A stretch of 64,000 nucleotides of DNA. It comes from Litoditis marina (lineage: Eukaryota > Nematoda > Chromadorea > Rhabditida > Rhabditidae). The position numbers and the translations under genes are program-made. Below are positions 1 to 11,210 of the stretch, piece after piece (position 1 is the first letter of the stretch; the number at the start of each line of letters is the position of its first letter). The stretch is taken from the NCBI GenBank assembly GCA_964036275.1, contig OZ038433.1, positions 50,167,402 through 50,231,401 on the forward strand, in the 5' to 3' direction. Below the pieces are notes generated by a model. That model was not told where the DNA came from. It did not search any database and was given only the letters and a program-made list of their open reading frames with translations.

Positions 1-626
1 GACCTGAAATTCTTAACTTGATAAACATTCAGGGTAAGCAGTGGTTCGAATCAGTCCTGTTTCCGGTTTTTATGTCATAGTGCCTTTGTCCATAACAACT
101 CATCTTGATGCGTACTTCAGTGTTTTGGATAGTCGCCTTGTGACCTTCACAGTCGTTTTTTATCGAGTTCTGGCAACATTTGACTGATTACAAAAAAACG
201 ACGAGAGAAACAAGATCTCAAGGAGAAATGAAAACGAAGATGCTGTTACTACCCAAGTAGTCTTTTAGTTACGCTCAGTTTAAAATTTTCCCAATAAGTT
301 AATCATGGACATGAACATGTTTGTGACGATTAGCTTGTATTATCCGAAATACTTGAACGCATTCAAATGTTTCACGTCTCACCGACAAAGTGTTTCCCAG
401 TAGTGGCAGCGGGGTTGGTCCGGGGGGCAGTTTACGGCGTCTCCAGTAGAACTGATGGAGGAGGAAAATGGTACAGAACAGAAGAATAACCGAGGTACCC
501 ACGGAGAAACGCCTGCAATGATCACTGTTATATATAATCAGTGTGAAACATTTGCGTACTCTATTTTTGTGATCTCGTCGTCCCATTCTGATGATTAAAA
601 TATGGATAGGCCATAACACACCCACT
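1..626 (-). CDS. Cytochrome P450, N-terminal exon (partial, 5' end of gene)
   Basis: Heme-thiolate monooxygenase of the microsomal type, seen only at its N-terminus. On the minus strand a hydrophobic anchor ([14 protein letters not shown]) is followed by basic residues and the proline-rich hinge [16 protein letters not shown], the classic CYP2-like amino end that anchors the enzyme in the ER membrane. The exon ends at a good donor (GTGAGA on the minus strand) with its last base at 383. A minus-strand acceptor (ATTTCAG) lies at positions 4-10, so the next exon probably begins at 3 and leaves the window. The start is uncertain: the frame is open to a Met codon at 623-625, a second in-frame Met lies 13 codons downstream, and an acceptor-like TTGCAG just before the anchor suggests an upstream exon. 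The heme-binding Cys region is outside the window. Family call is strong; subfamily cannot be given. Confidence 0.75.
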
Positions 627-898
627 TCTTCTGAGCTGTTGGTTGACTACTTTTTTCAGACCACTTTCAAAATGTTGCAAGAAGTGTTTTGAAGATTGAA
701 CAAGCACGTCTCTGTTCATAAACTCGTGTCCCAATTCGATCACATGCACTGTTTATTCTCTTATTGCCGCTTAATAACCCACAACACTATATCCGTTCCA
801 CTACTGACTACGATAGCTGTAATATATCGCCTGCTTGATTCTACCCAATTGTCTCGGAAATATCGAACTACAATTCAGGTATGGGCCCCTATACACTA

Positions 899-1010
899 GA
901 AGTGAATTGAATAGTCACGTAAGGTTGGCACTCCAATGAGGTATCGTGCACTTTGTTATCGCACGTTTCTGAGTTCTGCTGTGTTTGATATGTTTCACGT
1001 GGCCGGAAAA
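899..1010 (+). repeat. Dispersed ~110-bp repeat F, copy 1
   Basis: Contains TGAATAGTCACGTAA near the start, a middle TGAGG.ATCGTGCACTTTG, and ends near CACGTGG. The same string recurs at 9050-9155, and inverted at 9592-9655 and 33870-33990. Short, non-coding, with near-palindromic ends (TCACGT / CACGTG), so probably a MITE-type element. Confidence 0.7.
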
Positions 1011-1019
1011 TTGACTGGC

Positions 1020-1190
1020 AGTATACTTCAGTTCAGTTCTTGCAAACGAACTATATGTAAACTATTTTCGGTGCCAATCGCGCGTGTTTGCAGAAAGTAG
1101 AGGAAAAATCCTGCGATTTTCTATCAGCTGAGTCGGTGTTGAAGTATCCAGACGCTCTGATTCACTCTGCGTCTCTCGCTAAGCGCACTT
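1020..1190 (+). repeat. Dispersed ~170-bp repeat I, copy 1
   Basis: Shares CTTCAGTTCAGTTCTTGCAA, a following CGTGTTTGCAG, TATCCAGACG and TGCGTCTCT in the same order and spacing with 2605-2780. Origin unknown. It is not an open frame here, although the second copy is open for about 70 codons. Confidence 0.65.
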
Positions 1191-1898
1191 TTTAGGAGAC
1201 GGATCCCGGCGGAAAGTTTGTTGTTGTTTACTGTTAGGTCGCATGCGGCGGGATGACAATTTAGAAAAAGCGTTTGTTTGAGGAGACGGAGGATTACATA
1301 GGTTTTATGAATACGCGTTCCTATCCTGTGAAAACCGGTCTGACCGATAATTGAATAGTTACCTCAGTAAAACCGTGAAAACAGTCGTGAGAAAAGTATA
1401 GGCGACTCCTAGTTCGATCCTATCCTTTTCCCAAATCTTCATTGTGGTGCGCAACATTGTATCCGTCTGAAATACTTTTACTTTATGAATGTTTTGAAGT
1501 TTTGACAAGCGAAAGAAAGAAAGAAAGTTCAAACAGTAACTCGGAAAATGTATGTTTTCTGGTTTCTCATATAACGTTATATAACGTTCATAAAACTTAG
1601 ACATGAGACTTATTGCAAGTAGTATTTCGGGAAGATCCTCTAACAAAACCGCTGAAAAGTATAGACATCAAGTGAATGTTTCGACAAGTTCTCGGGTCGG
1701 CAGACGATCTCGCCCCGTTCTGATTGATACGTGAAAGTCACACGAACGGTTACGGTAGGCAATTACGATTGACCGACAACTTTCACATTAAATTAAAGAT
1801 ACAAAGAGAACTAGGCAAATATAAACATGTATCGTTTTTAGGAAAAAATGTGTTTTAGTTATGTCAAATTATGTCAACCCACATCACGAATCACTATT

Positions 1899-2020
1899 TT
1901 AAACTAGGACGATTATGTGGACCAATCCCGTGTCAACGGTCCTTTAAACTGCGGTTGAAAAATGTATTGCGATTAAAAGGACTGGAGCGTCGCGATTGGA
2001 CCACATAATCGTCCTTCTTT
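1899..2020 (+). mobile_element. TTAA-flanked MITE, copy 1
   Basis: Member of a ~115-125-bp family with terminal inverted repeats AGGACGATTATGTGGACC and an inner inverted repeat GTCCTTTAAACTGCAAT, so the whole element folds into a long hairpin. TTAA lies at the left end. Eight copies are in the window, most of them inside introns. Confidence 0.8.
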
Positions 2021-2147
2021 GACTGTCGATGAGATCAAACTACAAGAACAAAACAACAAGAGTTTGGTCTTCTTTTTACAAAAAAAAATCCTAAGTGTTC
2101 AAAATCTTTTTATCAGAGAATGTGTCTGAAGACGAAAACGTTTCGAG

Positions 2148-2218
2148 GGGTTTCATCATCATGTCAAAAACGTTTCCCAGTAGCGTCTGGGAAAGTTTTT
2201 CAACCGATGATGACATTT
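2148..2218 (+). other. Imperfect ~30-bp-stem hairpin with 6-nt loop
   Basis: The arm containing CATCATC and AAAACGTTTCCCAG pairs with CTGGGAAAGTTTTT and GATGATG across the loop TAGCGT. There is one internal bulge of about 5 nt and a single-base bulge. Size and shape resemble a microRNA precursor, but nothing else supports expression. Confidence 0.35.
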
Positions 2219-2470
2219 CACTGCGCACACAAACTTTAATCAATAAACACCCAATCGAAAAGTCTATATTCTTAACATTCTATTACTTTTTGTAGACAGT
2301 ATAACTGGTTTATGTTCCCAGATTTTGTACTTTGTTTCCGTTATATTCGAATCTAAATTTGCGAATTATGACGTGTAACGAGTTCAAACTACAACTCATT
2401 GAATTTCTCATTCGTTTTTCTCGTACGTCACACATATTTGCCCAATTCGACAAGAGCAATAATAAACAAA

Positions 2471-2584
2471 TTAAGATTATGTGCACCGAGCTCGTGTCAA
2501 CGGTCCTTTAAACTGCAATCGAAAAATTTATTGCAGTTTAAAGGACTGAAGCGTTGGGATTGGACCACATGATCGTGCTTCTTT
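2471..2584 (+). mobile_element. TTAA-flanked MITE, copy 2 (diverged left end)
   Basis: Same inner palindrome (GTCCTTTAAACTGCAAT) and right end CACATGATCGTGCTTCTTTA. The left terminal repeat is partly degraded. It lies 450 bp from copy 1 in the same orientation. Confidence 0.75.
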
Positions 2585-2604
2585 AGTACAACTGGTCAAC
2601 CCCT

Positions 2605-2780
2605 CTACTTCAGTTCAGTTCTTGCAAACGCACTATGCCGACTGCAAAGCGGACGTGTTTGCAGCAAATACAGCAAAAAAAAACTGTGCAGGTGCAAGGC
2701 TCGACCTCTGTGTGTTGAAATATCCAGACGGTTTGACCTACCATGCGTCTCTATTTCGCGAAAATAACTCGAACGGATGT
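2605..2780 (+). repeat. Dispersed repeat I, copy 2
   Basis: Second copy of the 1020-1190 repeat, starting 20 bp after a TTAA MITE. The shared blocks keep their order and spacing. Confidence 0.65.
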
Positions 2781-2849
2781 GAGAGCAGAGAAATAGTTCA
2801 TGATTCAAGAGATGCAGGTTCGGATCTGATAGTCGAGATATAGTTGGCC

Positions 2850-3110
2850 CACCCACTTATAGCCCTCTACAGCAATATGCTCAAACATTTGAGGTCAAAA
2901 TTTGGTAAGTTGGCGTCTTCGAATTTTATCTAAATTTCGCTCTGCACGTTTACTACAACAAACTCTGATAGTTTGAAACCAAAATAGTGAATCGGTCATT
3001 AGAAAAACCCTCTTGAGTATTTGACGGATTACTGTAGAAGGACATCGTTTGGTGAAACAGAGTATACTCTTGAATACAGTCTTTGATCGAAAACTCCACA
3101 AATGACATGG
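2850..3110 (+). repeat. Dispersed ~260-bp repeat H, copy 1
   Basis: Begins near CCCACTTATAGCCCTCTACA and ends near CTGTAGAAGGACATCG. The same sequence is found inverted at about 10950-11210, and both contain TTGACGGATTACTGTAGAAG. The ends resemble an inverted repeat (CTCTACAG / CTGTAGAA), suggesting a non-autonomous transposon. Confidence 0.65.
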
Positions 3111-3411
3111 TGGGTTGTTTTCGTGAACGGCGACATAAAAAGTGATGTTGTGAATGGTTTGTTAGTTTCTTTAATTATTTTTGTTATCAATCAACGTATT
3201 TGTTACAATTGAAAACGTCTGGTGCCAATGGGCCGCGTGACGTCTGATTAGTTGCAAAACAGGGTGCACAGATTTATTTGTTGGTTGTTTTCCGTTATAG
3301 ACTAACATAAACTTTGTAGGTTTTACGTCCGGGGTTCAATTAACAATGATGTTACTGGGTGCAAACTTTCAAGGATTGAACAGAGAGAAAGCGGAAGCAA
3401 AGACAAAAGGG

Positions 3412-3480
3412 ATGGAGAGAGAGAGAGAGAGGGAGAGAGAGAGAGAGACAGAGAGAGAGACAGAGAGAGAGAGAGAGAAG
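3412..3480 (+). repeat. GA microsatellite
   Basis: Almost pure (GA)n with occasional GG or CA interruptions. Its complement reads as a Ser-Leu frame that is not a gene. Confidence 0.95.
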
Positions 3481-6179
3481 GGGGAAGAGTGAGGCCTATT
3501 TGAAAGCTCCCTGAGAGAGGGCAGGACATTTCTGAACCATGAGATCACTGAGGCATCTTTCCAACTCGCGCAGCCCTTTTTTACTGTTTGAGCAGTCGCG
3601 AGTCTCATAAGAAATTGAGCTCCTTCCAGACAGTTCGCGCATGACACACATCAGCGTAGGAGTACCCGAAAGAGACAAAAAGCAGCTCACGGGTGGTCTT
3701 TGAGGTCGGGAACATAATTCCCATCCTTAAATCCCATGAGCGAAACAATGGAGTGCAGTAACAGTGCGGTTCACGGGAATCTAGTCCAACTTGTACTATT
3801 TATCACGGCACCCGCGTCGGGTTCTGTCCTTATCTGCAACGTTTTCTGTTAGATTTATGATCTACCACAAATACGAAATTAGACATTAGGGTTGTTATTC
3901 GAGTTTTCTAGTTTTGGGAAATTCACAGTTTTCAGGGTTTTTGAGGGGGGATAGCAACTCGAGGTGGACATTACGAACGAGTTATAAGACCGACTTGTAT
4001 CCATTTAGAAAGTGAATCAAAGTCAAGTCTCTCTGCAAACCTTAACTTTTGTAGAGCAGTTGGTGATTACTTCTTCCCCTGCCTTCCACGCTTTTCAATT
4101 TGCTACACAGAAAGATTAAATCTTTCAATGCTTCACAAACTTTCCCAAACTTTTTTATGGCAGAGTTTTGCTATAAGCTCAAAATATAACAGAAATGGCA
4201 AAAGAACCTGAAAACGTAACTTTCTTGATACCAGAAAGTTGGCTCAAAGAGTGAACAATAGTAGCGAGTCAGAATTACGTTATAAACCTTCAGCATTTTT
4301 ATGGAATCGTTCGAAAACTCGCAAATCAGTTCTCTGAAGAATGTTTTTGAAGAAAGCTAAAGAATGTTTTTGAATAGGTATAAATTATGCCCTATCCAAT
4401 AGCTTTTCCTCAACATATTTAGTAAGATATACTTCATTTATCACTGTTTCATTAAAGCTGACAGCTTCTCTATGTTGCAGGAGTGCAGCACAATCCAGGT
4501 TGATTAGCCACCGCTTCATGTAGTCAACAAAAGCCCTGTGTTTGCCCGTTTTCAATATTGCTCTCTTTAGCGATTTAACTGACCAAATGAACTGGACAAG
4601 AAAGCTGATCTTCTGTCAAAATGATACTCCGTCGGAACACTTGCAGAAAGATGTTTTTGTTGAAATTTCAGATAAAGTGATGTTCGTTCAAAGAGATCTT
4701 CTTCATTTTCCGTTGCCACTTCTGTCAGTTGCAACAATTTCACGTAAAGCCGAAAAGGAACTGTAAAAAAATACTGCTCGTATACTTTATACTTTACATG
4801 TTTGTTTTTATTAATTGGTTCTGTTTACATACAAGTGTGCATGTTTTTTGTAGTTGTAGGTAGAACCAGCAGAGAAACTTTTCTGCCTGTTTTCGCAGTT
4901 CTTCCAGGTTTGGAAATAACAATCTATGTTTTCTACCGTGAAACGTTATCGCCACTTTTTTCTAGTATACTTGTAACACCTTTTTCGGTAATTCTATCTT
5001 TCTCTGTTTCAGTAGTTTCGAACGCCCTTTGCGCTTCGTTTGGTCATTAATCAAACTGCAACCAACTTGAATCATTCTCTAAGTTGACAGAAAGGGGAGA
5101 ACTGGAACAGTAGGAGTACAGAAAACTGTTTCGACCGCTTGACACATTTACACATTAACGAATGATGAACTATCAATAATCGAGGTTCGCTCTCAATATT
5201 CATAAAGAGAATGAAACCGCCGAATGATGTTATCTTGAGCGAAGTTTCGGAATTTGCACTGAAAGAGTTTTATGTTTATGGGTGTTTGACACAATATATA
5301 CATTTGTTTTTCACTTTTCAAACACTCCCATATTGGCCAATAAAACATCAATACATTAAAAAATAGACATTCTCAATCGTACGTCTTTTTCTGTACTGAA
5401 GTGATGTTTGATTCTGACTTCTTTGGTTACCGTTTCGTGACCGGAGTGTGTGATTATACTCAGCTAACATGAAAAAGGTCACCGAGAAAAGATTATGTGC
5501 CAAAAGAAACTGGTTATCTGAGGAGTTTGCCGCGGTGGAGTGTGATGAAATTGTTGTATAGTTCCGGTCATTCCCACTAAGACTTGGCTACGTGCCAATG
5601 AATACTCCAGTCTATTTTTCCTAACTTCGTAGTTTTTTAAAATACTGCAAACAATTGGTAGTGATTGTTCAGCTTCATAAGAACACGTAAACAGAAAATG
5701 TCTTCAGAATGCAATTTTTTTCTCCAAGAAATTCCAGAAATATTGGCAGGATGCCAATGGGTCTCAGTGGGAATAACACGAGCCATACGTTTTCCGGCCA
5801 ACATTAACTGTACTTTGTAAACTATCCGAGACGAATATGCTGCGGAAAATTTCAAAAACCACGTTTTGGTTGAGGTTACAACGATTTTATCATATACTGT
5901 GCTATTTGCGGCCAGTTTTACAGGAACAGAAGAACTATCAGCATAATTGAGTAAATATTATATGAACTCTGAAAACGATAGGCAGAAAAACATTCGAGAG
6001 AAACTCGAAAATCGAGTATTCTTATCAAACAGCTCACTCGGCTATTTAAATTCACAGAATGCTGAGAAAAGTTTCAGTGTTTTGGAAAACATTAACATGG
6101 TAAAAACACGCCTGGAAATTTAGTTGTCACGTTGCCGAGATCTCATTGGGAATGATTGGAACTATGTCGTTCTTCGGTG

Positions 6180-6235
6180 ATTGTGTATCGCGCGGAGCGC
6201 GAAGCGCTCTGCGTGAGTTGTCTTTGGTTTGGCCA
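6180..6235 (+). repeat. GC-palindrome repeat end, copy 1
   Basis: Contains GCGCGGAGCGCGAAGCGCT followed by TTGTCTTTGGT and GGC. A close copy is at 51563-51620. In both places it stands upstream of a palindrome-rich minisatellite, so it may be one end of a larger element. Confidence 0.6.
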
Positions 6236-6429
6236 TTGCGGACTCGTTTTTTCCTTTTAATTAACAAAAATCTTCAAACATCATCTTTTTTTGAAAACTA
6301 AAAGGAGAGAACGTTAGAGAATCACGAACTGAACATTGTGTGAAAATTTCAGCCAAATCGGATTATTTTCGCCTGAGTTATGGTTTCGTGTCGTTGTTGA
6401 AAAGTTCCGCCGTAATTCGTCCCTCGTCA

Positions 6430-7560
6430 GTCGTCCCTCGTCCCTCACGGAATTCTGTCCGCATCGTAGTGGAAAAACTACTAAACCAATTTGGCTGAAA
6501 TTTGAAACATCTATTCTATGGCAAAAGTTAGCTCGTCGCGCCAACTATGAGATGTATATGTAATCTCTGGCGCCGGGCGCGGGCGCCAATAGGCGCCAAA
6601 AACGACTATTGGAAAAACTATCGAACCGATTTAGCTGTAATTTGAAACATGAGTTCTAATGCAGAATTTAGCCCGTCGCGCCAAATATGAGATGTATAGC
6701 TCCTCATTGGCGCCGGGCGCGGGCGCCAATAGGCGCCAAAAACCACTATTGGAAAAACTACCGAACCGATTTAGCTGAAATTTGAAACATGAGTTATAAT
6801 GCAGAAGTTAGCCCGTCGCGCCAAATATGAGATGAATACATCACCCTTGGCGCCCGGCGCTGGCGCCAATAGGCGCCAAAAACGGCAAAACACTATTTAT
6901 GGTCAACTAAAATGTTGAACACTAATAGAAATTTAATAATTTGGCGGAAAGTGTGAAAGTCTTTTTCCAAAACTGAAATTTTTCTTCTGGCGCTCGAACC
7001 AGGCGCCAGATGGCGCCAAAACCCAAACTCACGACAGCGTCAATGGAATCGTCTGAAATTCGGTACACTAAATAACTATCACATGGCAAGTAAGATGCTC
7101 AATCTGAAAATCAAAAAAGTTCTGTTGGCACTGTGCGCTGGCGCCAATTGGCGCCAAAGTTGGAGAAATATCAGTTATCGTCAATCAAACTGTGTCAAGT
7201 TAACAGATATTGAATATTCCAATGTGAAATAAAGCTCCACAATTTCAAAATCGAATTTTATCGTCTGGCTCGGAATAGACGCCAAATGGCGCCAAAACAA
7301 AAACACACGAAACTTACAATTGAATAGTTTGAATATTGCTCCAATCGGTAATTGACACATGAAGTGTGTACTGGTAGCTCGAAAACCTAGAAAATTTCGT
7401 TTCGTTCTGGCGCCAGACGCGTGTGTCAATTGACGCAGGAATGAAAAAAGTTTCAACGAAGGTTTTTGATGTGGTATTAAAAACAATGGCTATATTGTAA
7501 GTAAGTTGGTGTATCTAATTGTAGATTTGTCAATGGCGCCAATCCCCATCGCTTATCGCC
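6430..7560 (+). repeat. ~140-bp tandem array rich in GGCGCC palindromes
   Basis: Clusters of GGCGCC occur near 6570, 6710, 6850, 7000, 7140, 7285, 7408 and 7533, a period of about 140 bp that shortens at the end. The first three units are close copies carrying CCGATTTAGCTG.AATTTGAA, TAGCCCGTCGCGCCAAATAT and CAATAGGCGCCAAAAAC. Later units keep only the GGCGCC core. Adjacent to the GC palindrome at 6180. Confidence 0.85.
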
Positions 7561-7792
7561 GCTAAAAGCGGTGTACATGTCAATCGGTAAGTTTAGCGTT
7601 TTTGTTCAGTAGTTGATAGTCACAGAGCCAGTAACCTGCGTTATATTACAACATCAGCAATTTTATGGTCTGAATTCGGCTTCGTGCACACACAAAACTG
7701 AGATTTTCATAATAATATAATGAGTTCACAAGATCCACTCTGTGAATAGGCAACATATGAAGTTGTAGGAGTACAACTAGCAAAAAAAGGAC

Positions 7793-8165
7793 AATTAGGA
7801 AAAAGTGGGGGAACCAACAAATGTGTGAGTTGTGTTTGGTAAGACCTCGATATCAGCAAAAAGTGAACAATACGAATTGCTGTGATACTGTAGCAGAAGT
7901 ATTCTGCAAAAATAGAACAATACAAATGTTGCACAATGGTTCACAACGCACGCATGTCGTCACAGTACACATGAAATACCCTTCGGCAATTTCTAAAATA
8001 TCATGCGGGCTTCGTGAACCATTGTGCAACATTTGTATTGTTCTATTTTTGCAGAATACTTCTGCTACAGTATCACAGCAATTCGTATTGTTCACTTTTT
8101 GCTGATATCGAGGTCTTACCAAACACAACTCACACATTTGTTGGTTCCCCCACTTTTTCCTAATT
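7793..8165. mobile_element. Foldback element, 152-bp inverted arms
   Basis: Arms 7793-7944 and 8014-8165 are near-perfect inverted copies of equal length (152 bp) around a 69-bp spacer. Because the arms are inverted copies, both strands carry the same short open frame beginning MCELCLVRPRYQQ; this is a shadow of the symmetry. The outer end AATTAGGAAAAAGTGGGGG is shared with the larger foldback at 52694-53226. Confidence 0.9.
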
Positions 8166-8274
8166 AAGACCTGAATTTGAGAGGGACATATAAGTTATGT
8201 CGTCATCATTTGAGTGCGTTAGTTGTATGCGCTTGCAGTTCCACCAAAACACGCACGTTAATGAGAATTATGTC

Positions 8275-8435
8275 AATATTTCATCACATTATCATCGAAA
8301 TAAACCTCTTGTGGTTCAGTAGTGATACAGTTGATTCCTCATGGTGAACATTCGTATGTTCTGACTCTGAGACATAGATCCAGTGACATGCCACAAACCA
8401 CAGTAGAACCAGCTGACGACAAATCACTGTGAAAA
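8275..8435 (+). repeat. SINE-like dispersed repeat G, copy 1
   Basis: About 160 bp shared with 46640-46800: TCTTGTGGT.CAGTAGTG, ACAGTTGATTCCTCATGGTG, GAGACATAGATCCAGTGACA and ACCAGCTGAC in order. TGGTTCAGTAG resembles a tRNA A box, so a tRNA-derived SINE is possible. No clear B box or tail is visible. Confidence 0.55.
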
Positions 8436-8534
8436 TGGCTTTGCATATTTAGTGCCATTATTAGTACAAATTTTAATAAACAAAATATGAGTCAAAAAAC
8501 ACTTTTATGCATTGAAAATCGTCCGGATTGTCCT

Positions 8535-9852
8535 CTATACCGTGTTTTTGTACAACTCGAATAGTTTGTCCAATTGTTCATGTGAGAGCCGCTTCATGAT
8601 GCGTCTCAAGGATTTCTCGGCTTCTCTCTCGTTTGGGTTCTGTTTCGCCTCCAGAAGCTCTACAACCTGTAACACAGTCGAATGTTTCACTTCTCAACAC
8701 AACACATCATGATTTTACACATACAGTATACCGCGCCGTCTTCTTGGCCACGAGTATGTATAAACTTGAAACTATTTGTTTTCAACAGCCGAAACCGTAT
8801 CAATACTGATGAACAACCTTCGACAAAACTTTCAAACTTCTTCCCTCATAACATATATATTCTCGACAAAGTTCCGGTTTTCATTAGAAAAAACTTCTTG
8901 AGAAGATTGATCGTGTACTGTAGAAGTGTCAATAGGAATGATGTAGTCTATAACTAACCACATCTTTGGTGTTAGTGTCGAGGCCTCCGAGAAACTCTTC
9001 CAATCCAACAATGTCTTCTTCGTGAATATTATCTGGAAGACAAATTATACTAGAAGTAAATTGAATAGTCACGTAAATTCAGCATTCTAATGAGGAATCG
9101 TGCACTTTGCTATTCCACGTTTCTGAGTTTTGCTGTGTTTAACATATTCACGTGGCTGTGCAATTGACTAACGATATAGCTATGAGTTCGTTCACATGTT
9201 ATCAAACGTTTTAGCTTATGGTAAGTAAGACAGTACTGAAGATTGCAGTATGCAGTGAATATAAAACTGTCTAGGAACATTTGAGTGGTCTAGTCGTGTA
9301 GAAATACTGAACTCCACACAGAAAATGGATGAAAGATTTTCTCCAATAGTCTAGAGATTCAATTACACGGCGGTGAAAGTTTAAAAAAAACTAGTTTCTG
9401 GATTTCCCGTTAACAGTATACTATACACGCAGCTTCACAGTTACAAAGTTACCTTTTTCGGTTACATGTTGTAAAACCCTTGTATTCATACTCTTTGTAA
9501 TTGTAAACGGAGCAATTACGTCCTGAATATCAATATTTACAGCCTAGTGAAATAAGATATAATCATTCTGCACGTTATAAACATATTGAACACAGCAGAA
9601 CTAGAAACGTGCAAAGTGCACGATGCCTCATTTGAATGCTAACGTGACGTGACGAGTTGTGGAACAACGTACCCAAGTTGATGACTGCTGTGTCGACTGA
9701 TTCGAATATAATGAGTAGTAAAGACAGTATAAAGAAGATATTGATTGATTGGAATACCATTTGGGGGACGGAATTCGTTGGTTATCGCCGCTAGCGATCG
9801 GAGTTGGACAAAGTATACTCAACCCGGGTCGCGCGACATTGAAAAACACTAA
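8535..9852 (-). CDS. Unrecognised protein, C-terminal exons (minus strand)
   Basis: Three phase-consistent minus-strand exons: 9522-9453 (acceptor ATTCAG, donor GTAACT), 9032-8959 (acceptor TTCCAG, donor GTTAGT) and 8666-8535 (acceptor TTACAG, TAG stop at 8535-8537). The joined C-terminus is acidic then charged and helical: EEDIVGLEEFLGGLDTNTKD, then EAKQNPNERE, and ending LSHEQLDKLFELYKNTV. A fourth exon, 9852-9673, is exactly 60 codons, open, in phase and bounded by TTTAG and GTACGT; its product is rich in Ser, Gln and Tyr and it carries part of a dispersed repeat downstream, so it is less certain. No Met is seen, so the start lies further right or is unresolved. I do not recognise the family. 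The short helical C-terminus could be a binding region. Confidence 0.6.
9050..9155 (+). repeat. Dispersed repeat F, copy 2
   Basis: Matches 899-1010 (TGAATAGTCACGTAA, AATCGTGCACTTTG, TTCACGTGG). It lies in an intron of the minus-strand gene. Confidence 0.7.
9592..9655 (-). repeat. Dispersed repeat F, copy 3 (partial, inverted)
   Basis: ACACAGCAGAAC, GTGCAAAGTGCACGATGCCT and TGCTAACGTGACGTGA are the reverse complement of the repeat at 9050, shortened. Confidence 0.6.
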
Positions 9853-9896
9853 CTAAACAGCTTAGACGGAACGGTCAATGAAGGGTGACCAAAAGA

Positions 9897-10234
9897 AAAT
9901 GCGAGAGAGAGGGGAGAGAGGGGGGGGGAGGGGAAGAGAGAAAGAGAGAGATAGAGCGAGAGAAGGAGAGAGAGACAAAGAGGACGGGTGTGAGAGATAG
10001 ACAGAGAGAGAAAGAGAAAGAGAGGAGGAGGAAGGTAGAGAAAGAGAGATGAGATGAGGAGGAGTGAGCGAGCGAGAGTTGATTGAAATATGAAAAGAGG
10101 CAAGGACGGAAGAGAGAAAGGAAGAGAAAAGTAAGAGAGAGAAAGAGAGAGAGAGAAAGAGAGAGAGAGAGAGGGGGGGGGGGGTGGAGAGAGAAAGAGA
10201 AAGAGAAAGAGAGAGAGAGCAAGGGAGAGAGGGG
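9897..10234 (+). repeat. Long GA-rich tract
   Basis: About 340 bp of interrupted (GA)n/(GGA)n on the plus strand. The complement gives spurious Leu-Ser-Phe-rich frames of over 100 codons. Confidence 0.95.
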
Positions 10235-10333
10235 GAGTTGTTAACATAGCTCCAACATCCTAAATAGACGTGTCGGTATCATATTTGGCATTTTATTTTT
10301 TCAGCCCTTTTTCTGTTCCTTCTCGAAATCTAG

Positions 10334-10694
10334 AAATAAACCCGTTGACCGGTGATCAAAAGGAACTAAGGGTAAAGGAACTATAGGGGACGAATGGTAA
10401 AAGGAACTAAGCATGTGATAAAAGGAACAACGGTTAAAAATTAGACAAAGCCGGAAAGAGTACTACTTTATCGGGTTTGACTATTTTCTGTCCTGTGGAA
10501 CGTTTGTTTTGACTATATTTAGACGGTATAGTGGTTAATTACAGATTTCAATCTGTTGCTAGTCAAGATATTTCTGAAAACTTAGTTCATTTTTTCATAA
10601 TCTTAGTTCTTTTTACCCTTAGTTCCCCCCTAGTTCCTTTTGCTCTTAGTTCCTTCTGCTCTTAGTCCCTTTTGCTGTTGGCCCCGTTGACGGC
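10334..10694. mobile_element. Foldback with AAAAGGAACTAAG-array arms
   Basis: The left arm (about 10338-10440) has repeated AAAGGAACTA units. The right arm (about 10586-10694) has the complement TTAGTTCCTTTTGCTCTTAG. The outer ends CCCGTTGACCGG and CCCCGTTGACGG are in the same orientation. The centre is about 150 bp of AT-rich sequence. Confidence 0.65.
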
Positions 10695-10949
10695 AATAGT
10701 TTGATAGTTAGGCCGAAATAGTCAGTTGTACCCAAACAAGGACAGGTGGGTGGATACATAGCTGCCCCAACTAAAATGAACAACCGTTTCATTATTATCA
10801 AATCTATACCGATATGTGCCCTTTTCAGAGTAACTGTGCAAAAAATGCACCCAATAAGGTAAACCTTCTCTCAAACAATCTTCTGTCTCCAAGTTTCTTT
10901 GGTACGCTCGATGATTGAGACATAAAACGGTCTGCTATAGTCCGTTCCA

Positions 10950-11210
10950 CCAATCGATGTCCTTCTACAGTAATCCGTCAAATGTTGAGAATGGTTTTTC
11001 TAATGAATAGTTCATTATTTTTGATTCAAACTTGCAGAGTTAGTAGTAGTAAACGTGCAGAAAACACTACCAGAATTCGGAAAGAACGTGCAGAAAACGT
11101 GCAGAAAACACTACCAGAATTCGGAAAGAATCCAAAAACGCTAATATACCAAACGTTGATATGGGAGTTTGAGTAGGTTACTGTAGAGGGTTATAAGTGG
11201 GTGGAACGAA
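10950..11210 (-). repeat. Dispersed repeat H, copy 2 (inverted)
   Basis: Reverse complement of 2850-3110. Carries an internal tandem duplication of about 40 bp containing ACTACCAGAATTCGGAAAGA, which the first copy lacks. Confidence 0.65.

Larger units (their letters stand above)
627..8534. other. Intergenic stretch between P450 and minus-strand gene
   Basis: About 7.9 kb without a gene I can support. It holds dispersed repeats (near 0.9, 1.0, 2.6 and 2.85 kb), two TTAA MITEs, a hairpin at 2.15 kb, a GA tract at 3.4 kb, a GGCGCC-rich tandem array at 6.4-7.6 kb, a 152-bp-arm foldback at 7.8-8.2 kb and a SINE-like repeat at 8.3 kb. Nothing recognisable was seen between 3.7 and 6.1 kb. Confidence 0.6.

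Noticed and set aside
561..749. Minus-strand frame containing GHEFMNRDVLVQSSK as a P450 exon
   Set aside because: It lies upstream of the membrane anchor, has no P450 motif I can place and no clean splice join to the exon at 383.
7821..8137. Two 94-codon frames on opposite strands with the same first 42 residues
   Set aside because: They are the two arms of one foldback element; the identity is due to the inverted repeat, not to paired genes.
9849..10247. 132-codon Leu-Ser-Phe frame on the minus strand
   Set aside because: It is the complement of a GA-rich tract; the same kind of frame appears in every CT tract (3.4, 54.8, 56.3, 57.0, 62.0 kb).
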